Shown piece by piece: positions 1 to 10,553 of a DNA stretch of 64,000 bases. This DNA comes from Thermothielavioides terrestris NRRL 8126 (Eukaryota; Ascomycota; Sordariomycetes; Sordariales; Chaetomiaceae): assembly GCF_000226115.1 (NCBI RefSeq), contig NC_016460.1:3100001-3164000 (forward strand), written 5' to 3'. The notes beneath the pieces are model-generated. The model had not been told where the DNA came from. It was given only the letters and a program-made list of their open reading frames with translations, and ran no database searches. The translations under genes and the position numbers were made by a program. Position 1 is the stretch's first letter. Each line of letters starts with the position of its first letter.

Positions 1-2056
1 CGTCGATCGAGCTGGTCAAGACGGCCCTCCTCGCGGACGCGGCCGTCGAGGAGGGCCAAGAACTGCGTCTTGGCCCCTACTGGCGGGAGCGGTCGCTCAT
101 ACAGCTCTGGCATCTCCTGGCGCTGATGCTGAGCGCGCGCCAGGAGTTTCTCATGGCCGCCCGCGCCTGCGAGGGTGCCATTGAGCAGTTCAAGGACCCC
201 CATGTCCTGTTTGGGAGCAGAGGTTTGAATAGCACATACCGCAGCGAGCATCTCAACGAGGCAGGGATCAAGAGCGAGAAAGCTGGCGACGGCCTCGTGG
301 ACGAGATGGACGATTACGAGAAGGAGAGCATCCTGCAGATCAAGATGACGCAGCTTGCCATTCTCGAGCTGGTCGAGGGACCAGCGGTTGCAGTCAACGC
401 TAGCACGGAGCTGCTCACGCTCTTCCTCAGGTTGTTCGGCGACCTAGAGCACAAAGTCGAGCTCGCCAAGGCTGAGCCGCCCAAGACGGCCGCGACGCTG
501 CGCAGTATTAGGGGGAGTTTGTTTGGCGGCAAGCCAGACAAGGCTGTTCGCCAGCAACAGAGCGTCGTAAACAACAACGAGAAGCTCGCAACCATCCCCT
601 CCCGACCGCAGACCACACAAACCACGCATACTACCCAGAGCATCGGCACTACCGCGCTGACCACCCAGACCTCCAACGATGCTGCAGCGGACCCGCACTC
701 CAGCCGCAGGTCGACCAGGTCGGACGACACGAAGCGTCGGAGCCGCAACAGTCTGCGCAAGCGGGACCGCAGCGGCAGCCGGCAGCGGGCTGTCAGCGTC
801 AGCGGCCCGCCCGTGCCCCCGCTCGACGGGGACAAGAACTTTTCCGCGTTCGACGAGCGCAACCTGCCGCACTACTTCGCGCCCAAGCAAACGGTCGAGC
901 CGCCCCAGACATCGCAGCACGAGGACTCGCGCAGGTCGTCGTCGCGGTCCAGAGGCCTTGCGGCAGCGGCAAACCACCACGCCGAGGCGGCCGCGGTCGC
1001 GCAAGCAGTCGGATCGTTCGTGCCGCTGCTGCCGTACGTGCAGTTCCCGCCGGAGCACAACCGACGCCGGAGGATGGGCATCCTCACCAAGGTGTGGCTG
1101 GTCGTCGCCGGCTTCTATCGCCGGGCGGGGCTGCTGGACGACGCGCACAAGGCGATCGTCGAGGCGCAGAAGGTCGCGCAGAGTCTGGAGGCGGACGTGG
1201 TGAAGAACGTGTCGGGCCCGTTGCCGGTGAGGCAGGTCGGGTGGGGCATGGAGAAGAGCGCCGAGGAGGTTTTGGCGGATGTCTGGGCCGAGGTGGGTGA
1301 ACTCGTCTTCCTGATCTCGGAGATCCCATGGGTGGATATGGGATGGATGGATGCTCTACGGGCGATGCTGACTTGCTGCAGAAAGGAAACCTCTCCGTGG
1401 CGCAGGAGAGGCCGTACCAGGCGCGCGCCGAGTTCGAGACGGCGCTGACGCACTTCCGGGACCATCCCGGCGCCATCGTCGGGCTGTCTAACATTCTCTT
1501 GGATATCTACACGGAGAAGCTGCTGCCGCCGCCGGCCGTGCCGGGGCCGGATCTCAGCGGCCTCTCTCTCGCCGACGACAGCATCTTCATTTCTAGCACT
1601 GACGCGCGCACCTCCGCCGCGACGCACCAGACCAAGGAGGACAGCAGCAAGCTCCCGCCCCTGCCCTCCGCCCCGCTCGGCCTGGGGCCGACAGGTGCCG
1701 CCAAAGCGGACCGGAAGCCCGCCGCCGGCACGGGCGAACCCAACGGCGACGCGCCGTCGCCGCCGTCGTCGGGGCTCCTGGGCCCGCCGCTGCCCCCGCC
1801 GCACCTGGCGACGTCGCTGCCGCTCAACGACCGGCTGGCGGCGCGCGACCGCGCGTACGGGCTGCTCGTGGGGCTGACCAAGCTCGGGCGCGGGTGGAAC
1901 GACGGGGAGGCGTGGCTGGCGCTGGCGCGGGCGTACGAGGAGAGCGGACAGGCGGACAGGGCGCGCGACGCGCTGTGGTGGTGCGTCGAGCTCGAGGACG
2001 GGCGCGGCGTGCGCGGCTGGGACGCGGTGCTGGCCGCCGGCGGGTACGTCTTGTAG
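1..2056 (+). CDS. YPP1: YPP1-like TPR cargo-transport protein, 5'-truncated by window edge
   Basis: Two exons are visible: the frame is open from base 3 to 1292, and a second exon runs from 1382 to 2056. The intron (1293-1381, GTGGGT...CTGCAG, phase 0) is required because the first frame soon becomes non-conserved, while the second exon resumes a TPR-like helix. The visible part is 654 residues. Helical segments (about residues 20-130 and 330-430) flank a long Ser/Thr/Arg-rich disordered stretch. The C-terminus has paired TPR-type helices, ending with motifs such as GRGWNDGEAWLALARAYEES and DALWWCVELE, typical of the C-terminus of the fungal YPP1/filamentation-protein family. Family knowledge: YPP1 recruits the PI4-kinase STT4 to the plasma membrane and is linked to endocytosis. 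The N-terminal half lies outside the window. Family assignment is from memory of the C-terminal pattern, so the name is moderately sure and the coding call is sure. Confidence 0.82.
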
Positions 2057-2511
2057 TTGTATAGTTGGAGTCTTGCGTCCTGTGAACGGCGTGGAGTGTA
2101 ATACCGACTAGGTGGGGAGGGGTAGTAATTCACGATGGATAGAGACCGGCAAGTGTTAGAAAGCGAGGGAGTGGTGAGTTTCGTTTATAAGGCTCGTCTT
2201 CAGGGGCATGTGTACGCAGCTCTCCTGAAGCCGCCAGCCAATGGAATCTTACAATGGGCGTTGTACGGCCCCACTTTAAGCTCTCTTGTGCGCTCTCACC
2301 TCCCTTTGAGCGCAAACCTCAAGCAACTCCATCCCACTCTCTGCCCAAACAAACCTCACGCGATCCATAACTGACGGCTCTCAACCCATCAGCAACCACC
2401 CGAGTTTTATTCTCCCCACATTCTTTCCCATCAAACACAACCCCTAAGGATCTAAAAAGGAAAAGGAAGAAAAGGAAAGAACGAGGAAAGGAAAGGAAAA
2501 TATAAAAAAAA
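2057..2511. other. Intergenic region between YPP1-like gene and DFR1
   Basis: This is the 455-bp spacer between tandem genes. It should hold the 3' UTR of the YPP1-like gene and the promoter and 5' leader of DFR1. The first half is mixed sequence and the second becomes pyrimidine-rich around 2400-2445, then sharply purine-rich from 2454 to the DFR1 start codon. Short ORFs here overlap on both strands and look like chance. Confidence 0.6.
2454..2511 (+). promoter_or_regulatory. Polypurine leader abutting the DFR1 start codon
   Basis: A 58-bp tract made almost wholly of A and G (a few T/C interruptions) ends directly at the ATG of 2512 with an AAAAAAAA run. A-rich sequence just before the ATG is the usual fungal initiation context, so it supports this start. 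The length and purity of the tract are unusual, suggesting a long unstructured 5' leader. A pyrimidine-rich stretch lies just upstream at about 2400-2445, a common layout around fungal transcription starts. Confidence 0.5.
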
Positions 2512-3432
2512 ATGCCATCACTCCCGGACCTCACCCTCATCGTGGCCGCCACCCAGCAAATGGGCATCGGCCGCCACGGCACGCTGCCCTGGACCGGCCT
2601 CAAGAAGGAGATGGCCTACTTCGCGCGCGTCACCAAGCGCCTCCCCCCTGGGCCCGTGAACCAGTCCGCCTCGTCGCTGTCGTCGCCGTCGTCGGCCACA
2701 GCGCAGTCGACGACGCAGTCGATAGCGGGGCAGGGGCAGCAGGGGCAGACGCAGCAGGGGCAAATGCAGGTGCAGATGGCGGGACTGGGGCAGACGCCGG
2801 GGCAGGTGCAGCAGCAAAACGCGGTCATCATGGGCCGCAGGACGTGGGAGAGCATTCCGGCGCGGTTCCGGCCGCTGCCGGGGCGGGTGAACGTGGTTGT
2901 TTCGCGGTCGTGGGCGGCTGCTGCTGCCGCCGCTGCTACTGCTAGCAGTTCTACCAGTGTCGGCACCACTACTGCTACTGCTACTACTACTGGTAGTGGC
3001 GGTGATGCCACCGACCTACCAAGAGGCCAGCAAAACCAGCAGGGCACCGGGCCGGCAACCGCAAACGTTCACGAGAAAGACGGGGCCGTAGTGGCCGGCA
3101 GCCTGGAGGAGGCGCTGCGGATGCTCGGGGAGAGGCAGCAGCAGCAGCAGCAGGCGATCGGGCGGGTGTTTGTCATTGGCGGCGCGCAGATCTATGCCGC
3201 GGCGCTGGCGCGGCGGGAGGCGCGGCGGGTGCTGCTCACGCGGGTGCGCAGCGAGTTCGAGTGCGACACCTTCTTCCCCGTGAGGTTGGCAGAAGGGGGG
3301 AATGGCGACGGGGGCTGGCGCAGGAGCGGCCAGGCAGAGATGGATGCGTGGGTCGGCGAGGAGGTGCCGCGCGGCGTGCAGAGCGAGGCGGGTACGGAGT
3401 ACGAGTTTGAGATGTGGGAGCGGGTGGATTAG
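2512..3432 (+). CDS. DFR1: Dihydrofolate reductase with low-complexity insertions
   Basis: Single-exon gene of 306 residues. It reduces dihydrofolate to tetrahydrofolate with NADPH, in the cytosol, for thymidylate, purine and methionine synthesis. DHFR blocks appear in order: [21 protein letters not shown] near residue 7-27, [16 protein letters not shown] with the substrate-binding Glu, [20 protein letters not shown] at about 104-123, [23 protein letters not shown] at about 219-232 (NADPH-binding glycines), and [16 protein letters not shown] near 243-258. Typical fungal DHFRs are about 190-220 residues. The extra length comes from a Gln/Gly-rich insert (about residues 44-103), an Ala/Ser/Thr-rich insert (about 132-195) and a short poly-Gln run. 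The frame stays open through all of them and family motifs resume exactly. It is convergent with CBP3, with only 88 bp between stop codons, so 3' UTRs may overlap. Confidence 0.95.
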   Translation: MPSLPDLTLIVAATQQMGIGRHGTLPWTGLKKEMAYFARVTKRLPPGPVNQSASSLSSPSSATAQSTTQSIAGQGQQGQTQQGQMQVQMAGLGQTPGQVQQQNAVIMGRRTWESIPARFRPLPGRVNVVVSRSWAAAAAAAATASSSTSVGTTTATATTTGSGGDATDLPRGQQNQQGTGPATANVHEKDGAVVAGSLEEALRMLGERQQQQQQAIGRVFVIGGAQIYAAALARREARRVLLTRVRSEFECDTFFPVRLAEGGNGDGGWRRSGQAEMDAWVGEEVPRGVQSEAGTEYEFEMWERVD

Positions 3433-3520
3433 ATGGGTTGTTGTTGTGGTGGTGGTTGTACAATTGGTTTTACACTGGTGGTGGCTCTTTTTTTTTTACA
3501 TTACTGTACACATAACATCA

Positions 3521-4639
3521 TCAGCGGCCGCCCGCGCCGGGTGTGATGCCCGCCTGGTAGAACGCGGCTTTCAGCGCCGCAGTCGGCTGGTCGACCGTCC
3601 TGAACTGGGCCGCCAGCTCCGGGAACGTGTCCTCATCCACCAGCTCGATCGCGTGGTCCGACAGCTGCCCCAGATGCTCTAGCGAGGCCCGCACCCACGC
3701 CACCACGGCGGCCAGCGCCCGCACGTCGATGTCCTCGCGCGTCTTGAACAGATTCCGCCACAGGGCCTCGGCCAGCACGGCGTCCCCCTTGACGATGCCC
3801 TCGTCGTAGGCCAGTATCAGGCCGCGCCACTGGACGAACAGGTCCTTGAGGTAGCGCTGGCGGATCGTGCGCGACGTCAGTTCGTGGACCTCGTCCATCT
3901 TGGCCTCGGCCTGGAAGAAAAAGTGGTTGACCAGCTGGGCCTGCCAGGCCTGCTGGGCGTCGAAGTCGAGGCAGCGGAAGCGCACGACTAGCAGGTACAT
4001 GTGCAGCATGGTGACGTGGGCCCAGGTGCTGAACGTGGGGAGAAGGCCGATCTCTGTGCGGCTAGTTAGCGACTGGCTGGGAAGAGTCCGGGAGAGGGAA
4101 AGCAGTATGTATAATGAGCAGGACATACCGCTATGCCACGGCCCGCCCTTGCTGACCCCAATCTCCTCGCCGTCGGCCGTCGTCTTCAGCGTCCCGGCCT
4201 TGCGGTCTTTCGCGTCGATGGTGTAGTCGGCCTGGGCGGCGCAGGCCTTGGAGATGCGCTCGGTCACGCCGTAGATGTAATAGGTGCTCTTCCCCGGGAT
4301 CAGGGACTGGGCGACGCGGCCCAGAAGTGCCTGCTTCCAGCCGGTCTGTTGTAGGGGGGCCGTCGTGTGCAAGGCTCGCCTGGGGTTTCTTGTCGCAAGC
4401 GTCAAGCTGAATGGGCTCGAGGGCAGGGGATTGTTCGCCGCCGCCGCCGTCGTCGTCGTTGTCGCGCCGGCGCATATTGACGATGCTGATGACCGCGAGG
4501 TGTCTAAGATGATACTGTGCCGCAGAGGCGCTGCTAACCTCTGAGGTAGCTGGCCGAAGCCGGCGCTGCACCTACGACAAGCCATTTGTCGGGGTATCTG
4601 TTTGGATTGGGGGGAGGACCGGAGTGCTGAAGAGTGCAA
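3521..4639 (-). CDS. CBP3: Mitochondrial cytochrome bc1 assembly chaperone CBP3 (UQCC1 family)
   Basis: Two exons on the minus strand: 4639-4129 and 4053-3521. The intron is 4054-4128 (75 bp, GTATGT...CGCACAG, phase 1), rejoining as ...PWHSE-IGLLPTFSTW. The product is 347 residues. The N-terminal third is a basic, Ser/Ala-rich mitochondrial presequence; an in-frame second Met at 4585 (MACRRCSAGF) gives a more typical presequence and may be the true start. The C-terminal two-thirds matches the ubiquinol-cytochrome-c chaperone domain: YYIYGVTERI, FSTWAHVTMLHMYLLVVRFR, then ESP-like helices with LFVQWRGLILAYDEGIVKGD and ALWRNLF. Family knowledge: CBP3 with CBP6 binds mitoribosomes and newly made cytochrome b. 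The intron has no stop and is a multiple of three, so unspliced mRNA encodes a 372-residue version. Confidence 0.9.
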   Translation of the reverse strand: MHSSALRSSPQSKQIPRQMACRRCSAGFGQLPQRLAAPLRHSIILDTSRSSASSICAGATTTTTAAAANNPLPSSPFSLTLATRNPRRALHTTAPLQQTGWKQALLGRVAQSLIPGKSTYYIYGVTERISKACAAQADYTIDAKDRKAGTLKTTADGEEIGVSKGGPWHSGMSCSLYILLSLSRTLPSQSLTSRTEIGLLPTFSTWAHVTMLHMYLLVVRFRCLDFDAQQAWQAQLVNHFFFQAEAKMDEVHELTSRTIRQRYLKDLFVQWRGLILAYDEGIVKGDAVLAEALWRNLFKTREDIDVRALAAVVAWVRASLEHLGQLSDHAIELVDEDTFPELAAQFRTVDQPTAALKAAFYQAGITPGAGGR

Positions 4640-5015
4640 GCCGCTGGCGCGAGAGCTCCCAGGCTTTGGTCCGAAAAAACGTCATTTCTGAACAGGGTCG
4701 TAAAGATAGGGGTTAGGGTTGTTGCTGTGCTGAAGGCGACCATCGTGATGCTGTCATCCATCCTTCATTCCATTCCGAAGACCCAGGAGAAGGGACGAAA
4801 GCTTCGGTGTCTGCGTTGGCACCGGTTTCAATCCCATGCTTTATCTGACAATCCCGCTGTTCTATCATGTGGCTGTGCGCCCCGTTCTATGGCTTGCTTC
4901 CCAGTAGACCCCGGTAGCCCAGTCATGCAACCTCAAGTACACAAATCTGCCTCCGCATTTACAGTCAATAGTACACAGACACACCAATCTTCCGTAGATG
5001 GTCGCAAGTCGTTTG
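4640..5015. other. Short spacer between CBP3 start and CEM1 stop
   Basis: This 376-bp gap separates two genes on the minus strand. It should contain the CBP3 promoter and the CEM1 3' UTR. A short GGGGTTAGGGTT stretch near 4709-4720 resembles a two-unit telomere-like motif, but it is isolated. No ORF here has family motifs. Confidence 0.5.
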
Positions 5016-6517
5016 CTAATCCAACTCGGCAAAGACCAGCGATGCGTTTGTGCCCCCGAAGCCAAAGCTGTTGGACATGGCCACTCTGACCTGCTTCTCC
5101 TGTGCCTGGAGCGGCACGAAGTTGAGCTGCACGCCGACATCCGGCTTGTGCAGATTCAACGTCGGTGGGACAGCGTTCTAGGCGTCGTCGTTAGCCCACA
5201 GCATCCCAAGACCTCGAATTTTGCCCCCGAATGGCTCACCTCGGCGATTGCGAGAACAGAAAACACGGCCTCGATGGCGCCCGCTGCGCCCAGAAGATGC
5301 CCGATGGCGCCCTTGGTGCTGCTGACTGTGACTTTGCTCTCATCGTCCACGCCATCCTCGCCCGTCATCAGCGATCGAATGGCAATGGCCTCGGCGATAT
5401 CCCCGATCTGTGTCCCGGTGGCGTGCGCGTTGATGTAATCGACCTGGCCGGGCTTCACCCCAGCGTTCTTCAGCGCCCTCTTCATGGCGGACAAGGCGCC
5501 CGACCCATCCTCCCGCGGCGCCGTCATGTGGTGGGCATCGCCGCTGCACCCATAGCCCTTTAGCTCGGCCCATATCCTGGCGCCTCTCCGCTTGGCATGC
5601 TCAAGCTCCTCCAGCACGACCACGGCGGCGCCTTCGGCCACCACGAAGCCGGCGCGGTCGGCGTCAAACGGCCGGCAGCTGGCTGGCGGATCGTGGTTGA
5701 AGGCCGTCGACAGCGACCTCGACCGGCCGAAGCCGGCAAAGGTGAGCGGATGGATGCAGGACTCGGCGCCGCCGGCCACCATGACGTCGGCGTCGCCAAA
5801 GGCGATGAAGCGCGCGGCATCGCCGATCGAGTGGGCGCCCGTAGTGCACGCGGTAGTGGCAGCATGGTTGGGGCCGCGAAAGCCGTAGCGCATGGCAATG
5901 TGGCCCGCCGCCAAGTTGATTAAAATCTTGGGGACGAACAGCGGCGAGACCTTCTTGTAGCCCTAATTCATTTCCGTCGAAGCGCCACAGCCTCAGCAAC
6001 AGTCCCTTTCAACAGCACGGCGCGAGAAAGAAAAGAGAGGGGGCCGGCGTACCCCTCGATCAAAGTCCACACTGGTGGCATAAATGTCATCCAAATTCCC
6101 GATCCCGCTCCCGAGACACACGCCCGTCATCTCCTGCTGCTCGGGACTCGTCGGCGACCACCCGGCATCGCGCAGCGCCATCTCGGCGGCGGCCACCGCA
6201 TACTGGGCGAACGTAGACATGCGCCGCTGGGCGGGGGCGTCCAGCCAGTCCGACGGCCGCCACAGCCCCTCGCCACGCCCATCCAAGACCTCGGCTGACG
6301 GTGACGTCGACGTCGACGTCGATGACAATTCGGTGGGCACGACGCCAGCCACTGTGCTGGTCAGGTCCTGCCACTGGGACTTGTCGAGCGGGCCGCGGAC
6401 GCGGTCGGCGACGCTGACGAGCCCGGACTCGGCGGCCAGCAGGCGCTGCCAGGTGCGCCGGACGCCCACGCCGAGCGGGGTGATGGCGCCGAGGCCCGTC
6501 ACGACGACGCGGCGCAT
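5016..6517 (-). CDS. CEM1: Mitochondrial 3-oxoacyl-[acyl-carrier-protein] synthase (KAS II type)
   Basis: Three exons on the minus strand: 6517-6053, 5962-5240 and 5177-5016, giving 449 residues. Introns are 5963-6052 (90 bp) and 5178-5239 (62 bp), both phase 0. The last 54-codon exon is not an open frame from its own ATG; it was recovered because it supplies the KAS C-terminus ([19 protein letters not shown]). The start [16 protein letters not shown] is the classic KAS opening. Catalytic residues are visible: Cys in [12 protein letters not shown], His in [11 protein letters not shown] and His in [12 protein letters not shown]. The enzyme condenses malonyl-ACP with acyl-ACP in type II mitochondrial fatty acid synthesis, the pathway that makes octanoyl-ACP for lipoic acid. 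A Ser/Thr-rich insert around residue 68-80, encoded by GTCGAC repeats, is a species-level oddity. No obvious cleavable presequence is seen. Confidence 0.95.
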
Positions 6518-7382
6518 GGTTGGGCCATTCCAGGGCGGTTTTCTTTTCCTCTGTAAGGTAACTCTTGCTCTATCCAGGCAGGCTTATCAAGCAAATCTAA
6601 TGGCGATTACGAGATTGCTAGGTTGTGGATACCGTGCATCTTAGAAAACGGCAGCTGTGCCGGCACAGGCAGCTGTTGATCTTCCGCGGCTGCCTTGCAT
6701 GAGCTAACTAAAGTAAGGCTAGCGCATCTCGGGAAGCCCCACAGAGATGCCCAGCCCCCTGTCCGGAACCCGCGAACCCAGACCTGGGCCGGTGGGGACA
6801 AAGATGCCCGGTGCCACTTGGCCGGAAAGCGTCCTGAATAAGACGGCGACTCAGCAAACATGCGGCTGCGGCATCGATAAACGTCGGATCGAGCTGTTGC
6901 CCTCCCAGCCTCTTGTGCTCTGCGACCTTCGGACTTTGTTTCATGTTGCCCGAGGAAGAGTGCCTGTTGGTTTCTGCCACGCTCGGCATAGGCGCTGTAT
7001 GCTGCGCCGCTTCCCGGAGAGGCGTGCTTGCTCCATCCAAGCTCCAACATTGTAGTACCAAGTACTGATTACCTAGACCTCCAACCTCCTCCCGAAGACT
7101 ACATCTCAACCTCAGCTGGCCTTGCATCCCTGGCGGAAAACTTCAGCCATTGGCATCTGCAGGTTGCTCTGCGAACGACGGGAGCGCTATTGGCCTTCAC
7201 AGCGCGCTCACATCACTGTTTGAGAAACGCTGCTCAACCCTCGCCGATGCGCTGAAGGCTCATTCTGGTATGATCTCTGAGTCAACTCTCCAACACAATC
7301 TCGGAGACCTCGTGCTCTTTGTCCATGCTCGTTCCCGGGTAGCATTGTTCCCATCTCCCCTCGCCGAGAGGGACCGACGATT
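6518..7382. other. Divergent intergenic region between CEM1 and OPT gene
   Basis: This 865-bp region lies between two divergently transcribed genes, so it holds both promoters. I see no convincing ORF or structured RNA. Short ORFs on both strands at 6607-7127 overlap each other and lack motifs. The stretch 7290-7380 just before the OPT start is pyrimidine-rich, as expected for a leader. Confidence 0.5.
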
Positions 7383-10300
7383 ATGGCTCACCCATCGAGC
7401 TCCACGTCCCACGACGTGCCTCTTCAGACTCTCTCGTCCGGCGGGGATCATGAGGAGCTCAACCCGGGTACCGCCAGCAAGTCCGAGGAAGCACCGGGGC
7501 CTGGTCCGGCCGCCTCACACTTCGTCACCTCCTCGCCGCCCCTGAGCCCCAAGAATCCTCTCGCCCACCTCAAAGCGCGCCTCCCGCTCTTCGGCAGCCG
7601 CCACGGAAACGACAATGCCCGCTCCGACTCGGGCTCGGAATACGAGCTCCTGCTCGACCCGAATCTTCCCGCCGACTACTCGCAACGCCACCAAGCCCTC
7701 CCGCGGCACTCCCTCTCCACCACCGACCCCCATCACCATGATCACCCGCTCAAACCCCTGCCCGGCGCCGGCTCCCACTCTAGCTCAGACCACGATCCGC
7801 TTGTGCAATCCGCCGCCGAGTTCGAGTTCGACTCGGAACTCGAGCTCGAACTAGACTCGGACGCCGAGGCCGAAGAGGTCGAGGACTCGCCCTACCCGGA
7901 GGTCCGCGCGGCCGTGCCGCCCTTCGACGACCCGACGCTGCCGTGCAACACGCTGCGCGCCTGGACCATCGGCCTGGCCCTCATCTTCCTCGGCGCCAGC
8001 ATGAACACGCTCTTCTCGCTGCGCTCGCCCAACATCAGCCTCGGCGCCCTGATCGCCCAGGTCATCGCCTGGCCGCTGGGCCGCTGCTGGGCGCGCTTCG
8101 TGCCGGACTGGGAGCTCCGCTTCGGGAGGTTGCCGTGGTGGGGTAGAGGAGCCCGGGACGGGAGGGGCAAGGGGGAGCTGGGCGGCTGGTCGGTGAGGCT
8201 GAACCCCGGGCCGTTCAATATCAAGGAGCATGCGGTCATCGTGGTTATGGCGAGCGTGTCGTTTTCGGTGGCGTATGCGACGGATATCATCTTGGCGCAG
8301 AAGGTGTTCTATAAGCAGGACTTTGGCGTCCTGTGGCAACTGCTTCTGGTGGTTTCGACGCAGAGCCTGGGGTACGGCATTGCCGGCATGATGAGGCGCT
8401 TCTTGGGTGAGTGTGCCTTGACTGCTTTTGTATGCGACGCGGCTGGGCCATCAGATGACTGACGACCATATCAGTGTATCCCGCCTCAATGATCTGGCCC
8501 GGCAATCTCGTGTCGGTGACGCTCATGAACGCCATGTACGAGAGCAGCGATGACCGAGACCCGACCGTCATCGGCGGCTCCATGCCGCGCTATCGCTGGT
8601 TTGCCCTGGTCACGCTCGGCGCCTTCGTCTACTACTTCATCCCGGGCTTTTTGGCGCAGTTCCTGAGCTCCTTCGCCTTCGTGACATGGCTCGCACCCGA
8701 CAGCCCTATTGTGAACCAGCTGTTTGGGTTCTCCACCGGCCTGTCCCTGCTGCCCATCACCTTTGACTGGACGCAGATCTCCGGCTTCGTCGGCTCGCCC
8801 CTGATTCCGCCCTGGTGAGTGACAAGGACTTGCTTTGGTCGTGGTTTCCGGCGAGGCCGAGCTGCAAGCTGATCAATCAATTCAGGCACGCCATTGCCAA
8901 CACCATGGTCGGCGTCGTGCTGTTCTTCGTGATCCTGGCCTCCGTGCTGCACTACAGCGGCGCCTGGTACTCGCAGTACCTCCCCATGAGCGACTCCAAC
9001 ACGTACGACAACACGGGCCGGCAATACAACGTGTCGCGCATTCTCTCGGCCGAATACACGCTCGACGTCGAGGCCTACAACAACTACTCCCCTCTGTTTC
9101 TTAGGTACGTCTTCGCACACTTTCCGTCTGCCAGAGTTTTCTTTTCCTTCCTTCCTTCTTTCTTTCTTTCTTTATTCTTTATTCTTTTTTTTTTAGTTTT
9201 TATTTTTTTGGCGCTAACAAGAGAGCAGCACAACGTTCGCCATCTCTTACGGTCTCTCGTTTGCCGCCATCACGTCGCTCATCGTGTACACGTACCTGCA
9301 CCATGGCAAGACCATCTGGCGGCAGTACAAAAGCAGCACCACTGAGAAGCCCGACATCCACATGAAGCTGATGCGGCGGTACAAGGAGGCCCCGACCTGG
9401 TGGTACATGTCGCTGTTTGTTGTAGTAGGTTCTCAAACCAACCCACTTTTTCTCGTCGCCGCGCATCACGCATCTCACAGACGCCTAGATGCTCGCCATT
9501 GGCTTCCTGACTGTGCTCGCCTGGCCGACGAACCTGACCTGGTGGGCCTTCCTGCTGGCCGTGTTTATCTCGTTTGCCTTCTCGCTGCCAATCGGCATCA
9601 TCCAGGCGGTCACGAACAACCAGATCGGTCTGAACGTCCTGACCGAATTTGTATATGGATACATCCAGCCAGGCCGGCCCCTGGCTCTCATGATGTGCGT
9701 ATCCTAGGCAACTCGTACTTTCCGTACCTGAAGCCGTCAGAACTGACCGCTGCCAGCTTCAAAACGTTCGGCTACATTACCATGTCGCAGGCTTTGACCT
9801 TCGTCTCGGACCTCAAGTTCGGCCACTACATGAAGATCCCACCGCGTACCATGTTCATGGCGCAGGTCGTGGCCACAACGCTCTCCTGCTTCGTGCAGGT
9901 CCTCGTGCTCAACTACGCGCTGCGCACCATCCCGGACGTCTGTGAGCCCACCCAGTCGGAGCATTTCACTTGCCCGGGCGGCCGTGTGTTCTTCTCTGGT
10001 ACGGATATTACTTCCGTCTCCCCTTCCCCCGCCCCAATATCCCACAGCTGACCGGCGCCCTCCAGCATCGGTAATATGGGGCTTGATTGGCCCCGCACGC
10101 ATCTTCTCGCCGCCACAGATCTACTCGTCCCTCTTCCTGTTCTTCCTCCTCGGCGCCATCACCCCGCTCGTCATCTACCTCCTCGCTCGGCGTCGGCCCA
10201 AGTCCTTCCTGCGCTATGTCATGGCGCCTGTCATCTTCGGCGGCGCCGGCGCCATCCCGCCGGCCACGCCGCTCAACTACCTCAGCTGGGGCATTGTCGG

Positions 10301-10553
10301 CTACGTGTTCCAATACCTAATAAAGAAGCGCCACTTCGGCTGGTGGCGGCGCCTGAACTTCCTGACGAGCTCCGGGCTGGACCTGGGCCTCGCGCTGAGC
10401 ACGCTGGTCATCTTCTTCGCTTTCACCGTGCGCGAGGTGCAGCCGCCTCGCTGGTGGGGGAACGAGGTCGTCAAGGGGACGCTGGATTATAAGGGCGAGG
10501 CGGTGCAGGTCGTGCTGGGGCCCGGGGAGACGTTCGGGCCGGCGAGTTGGTAG
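7383..10553 (+). CDS. OPT-family oligopeptide transporter
   Basis: Seven exons: 7383-8406, 8475-8814, 8886-9104, 9229-9424, 9489-9694, 9757-9998 and 10066-10553, giving 904 residues. All six introns are GT-AG (62-124 bp) and restore one continuous reading frame. The first about 180 residues are a hydrophilic, Ser/Pro/Asp/Glu-rich cytosolic tail ending in an acidic run. After it come roughly 14-16 hydrophobic segments. OPT signatures are clear: NPGPFNIKEHAVIVVMA near residue 274, GNLVSVTLMNAM, NNQIGLNVLTEFVYGYIQPG, FGYITMSQALTFVSDLKFGH and YMKIPPRTMFMAQVVAT, then GPARIFSPPQIYSSL and the C-terminal GGAGAIPPATPLNYLSWGI. Family knowledge: proton-coupled uptake of tetra- and pentapeptides or glutathione-like substrates at the plasma membrane. 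The substrate cannot be read from sequence. The 124-bp intron (9105-9228) has a long pyrimidine run before its branch-like GCTAAC. Confidence 0.95.

Noticed and set aside
4705..4722. GGGGTTAGGGTT telomere-like motif
   Set aside because: Only two partial units, isolated; expected by chance at this scale.
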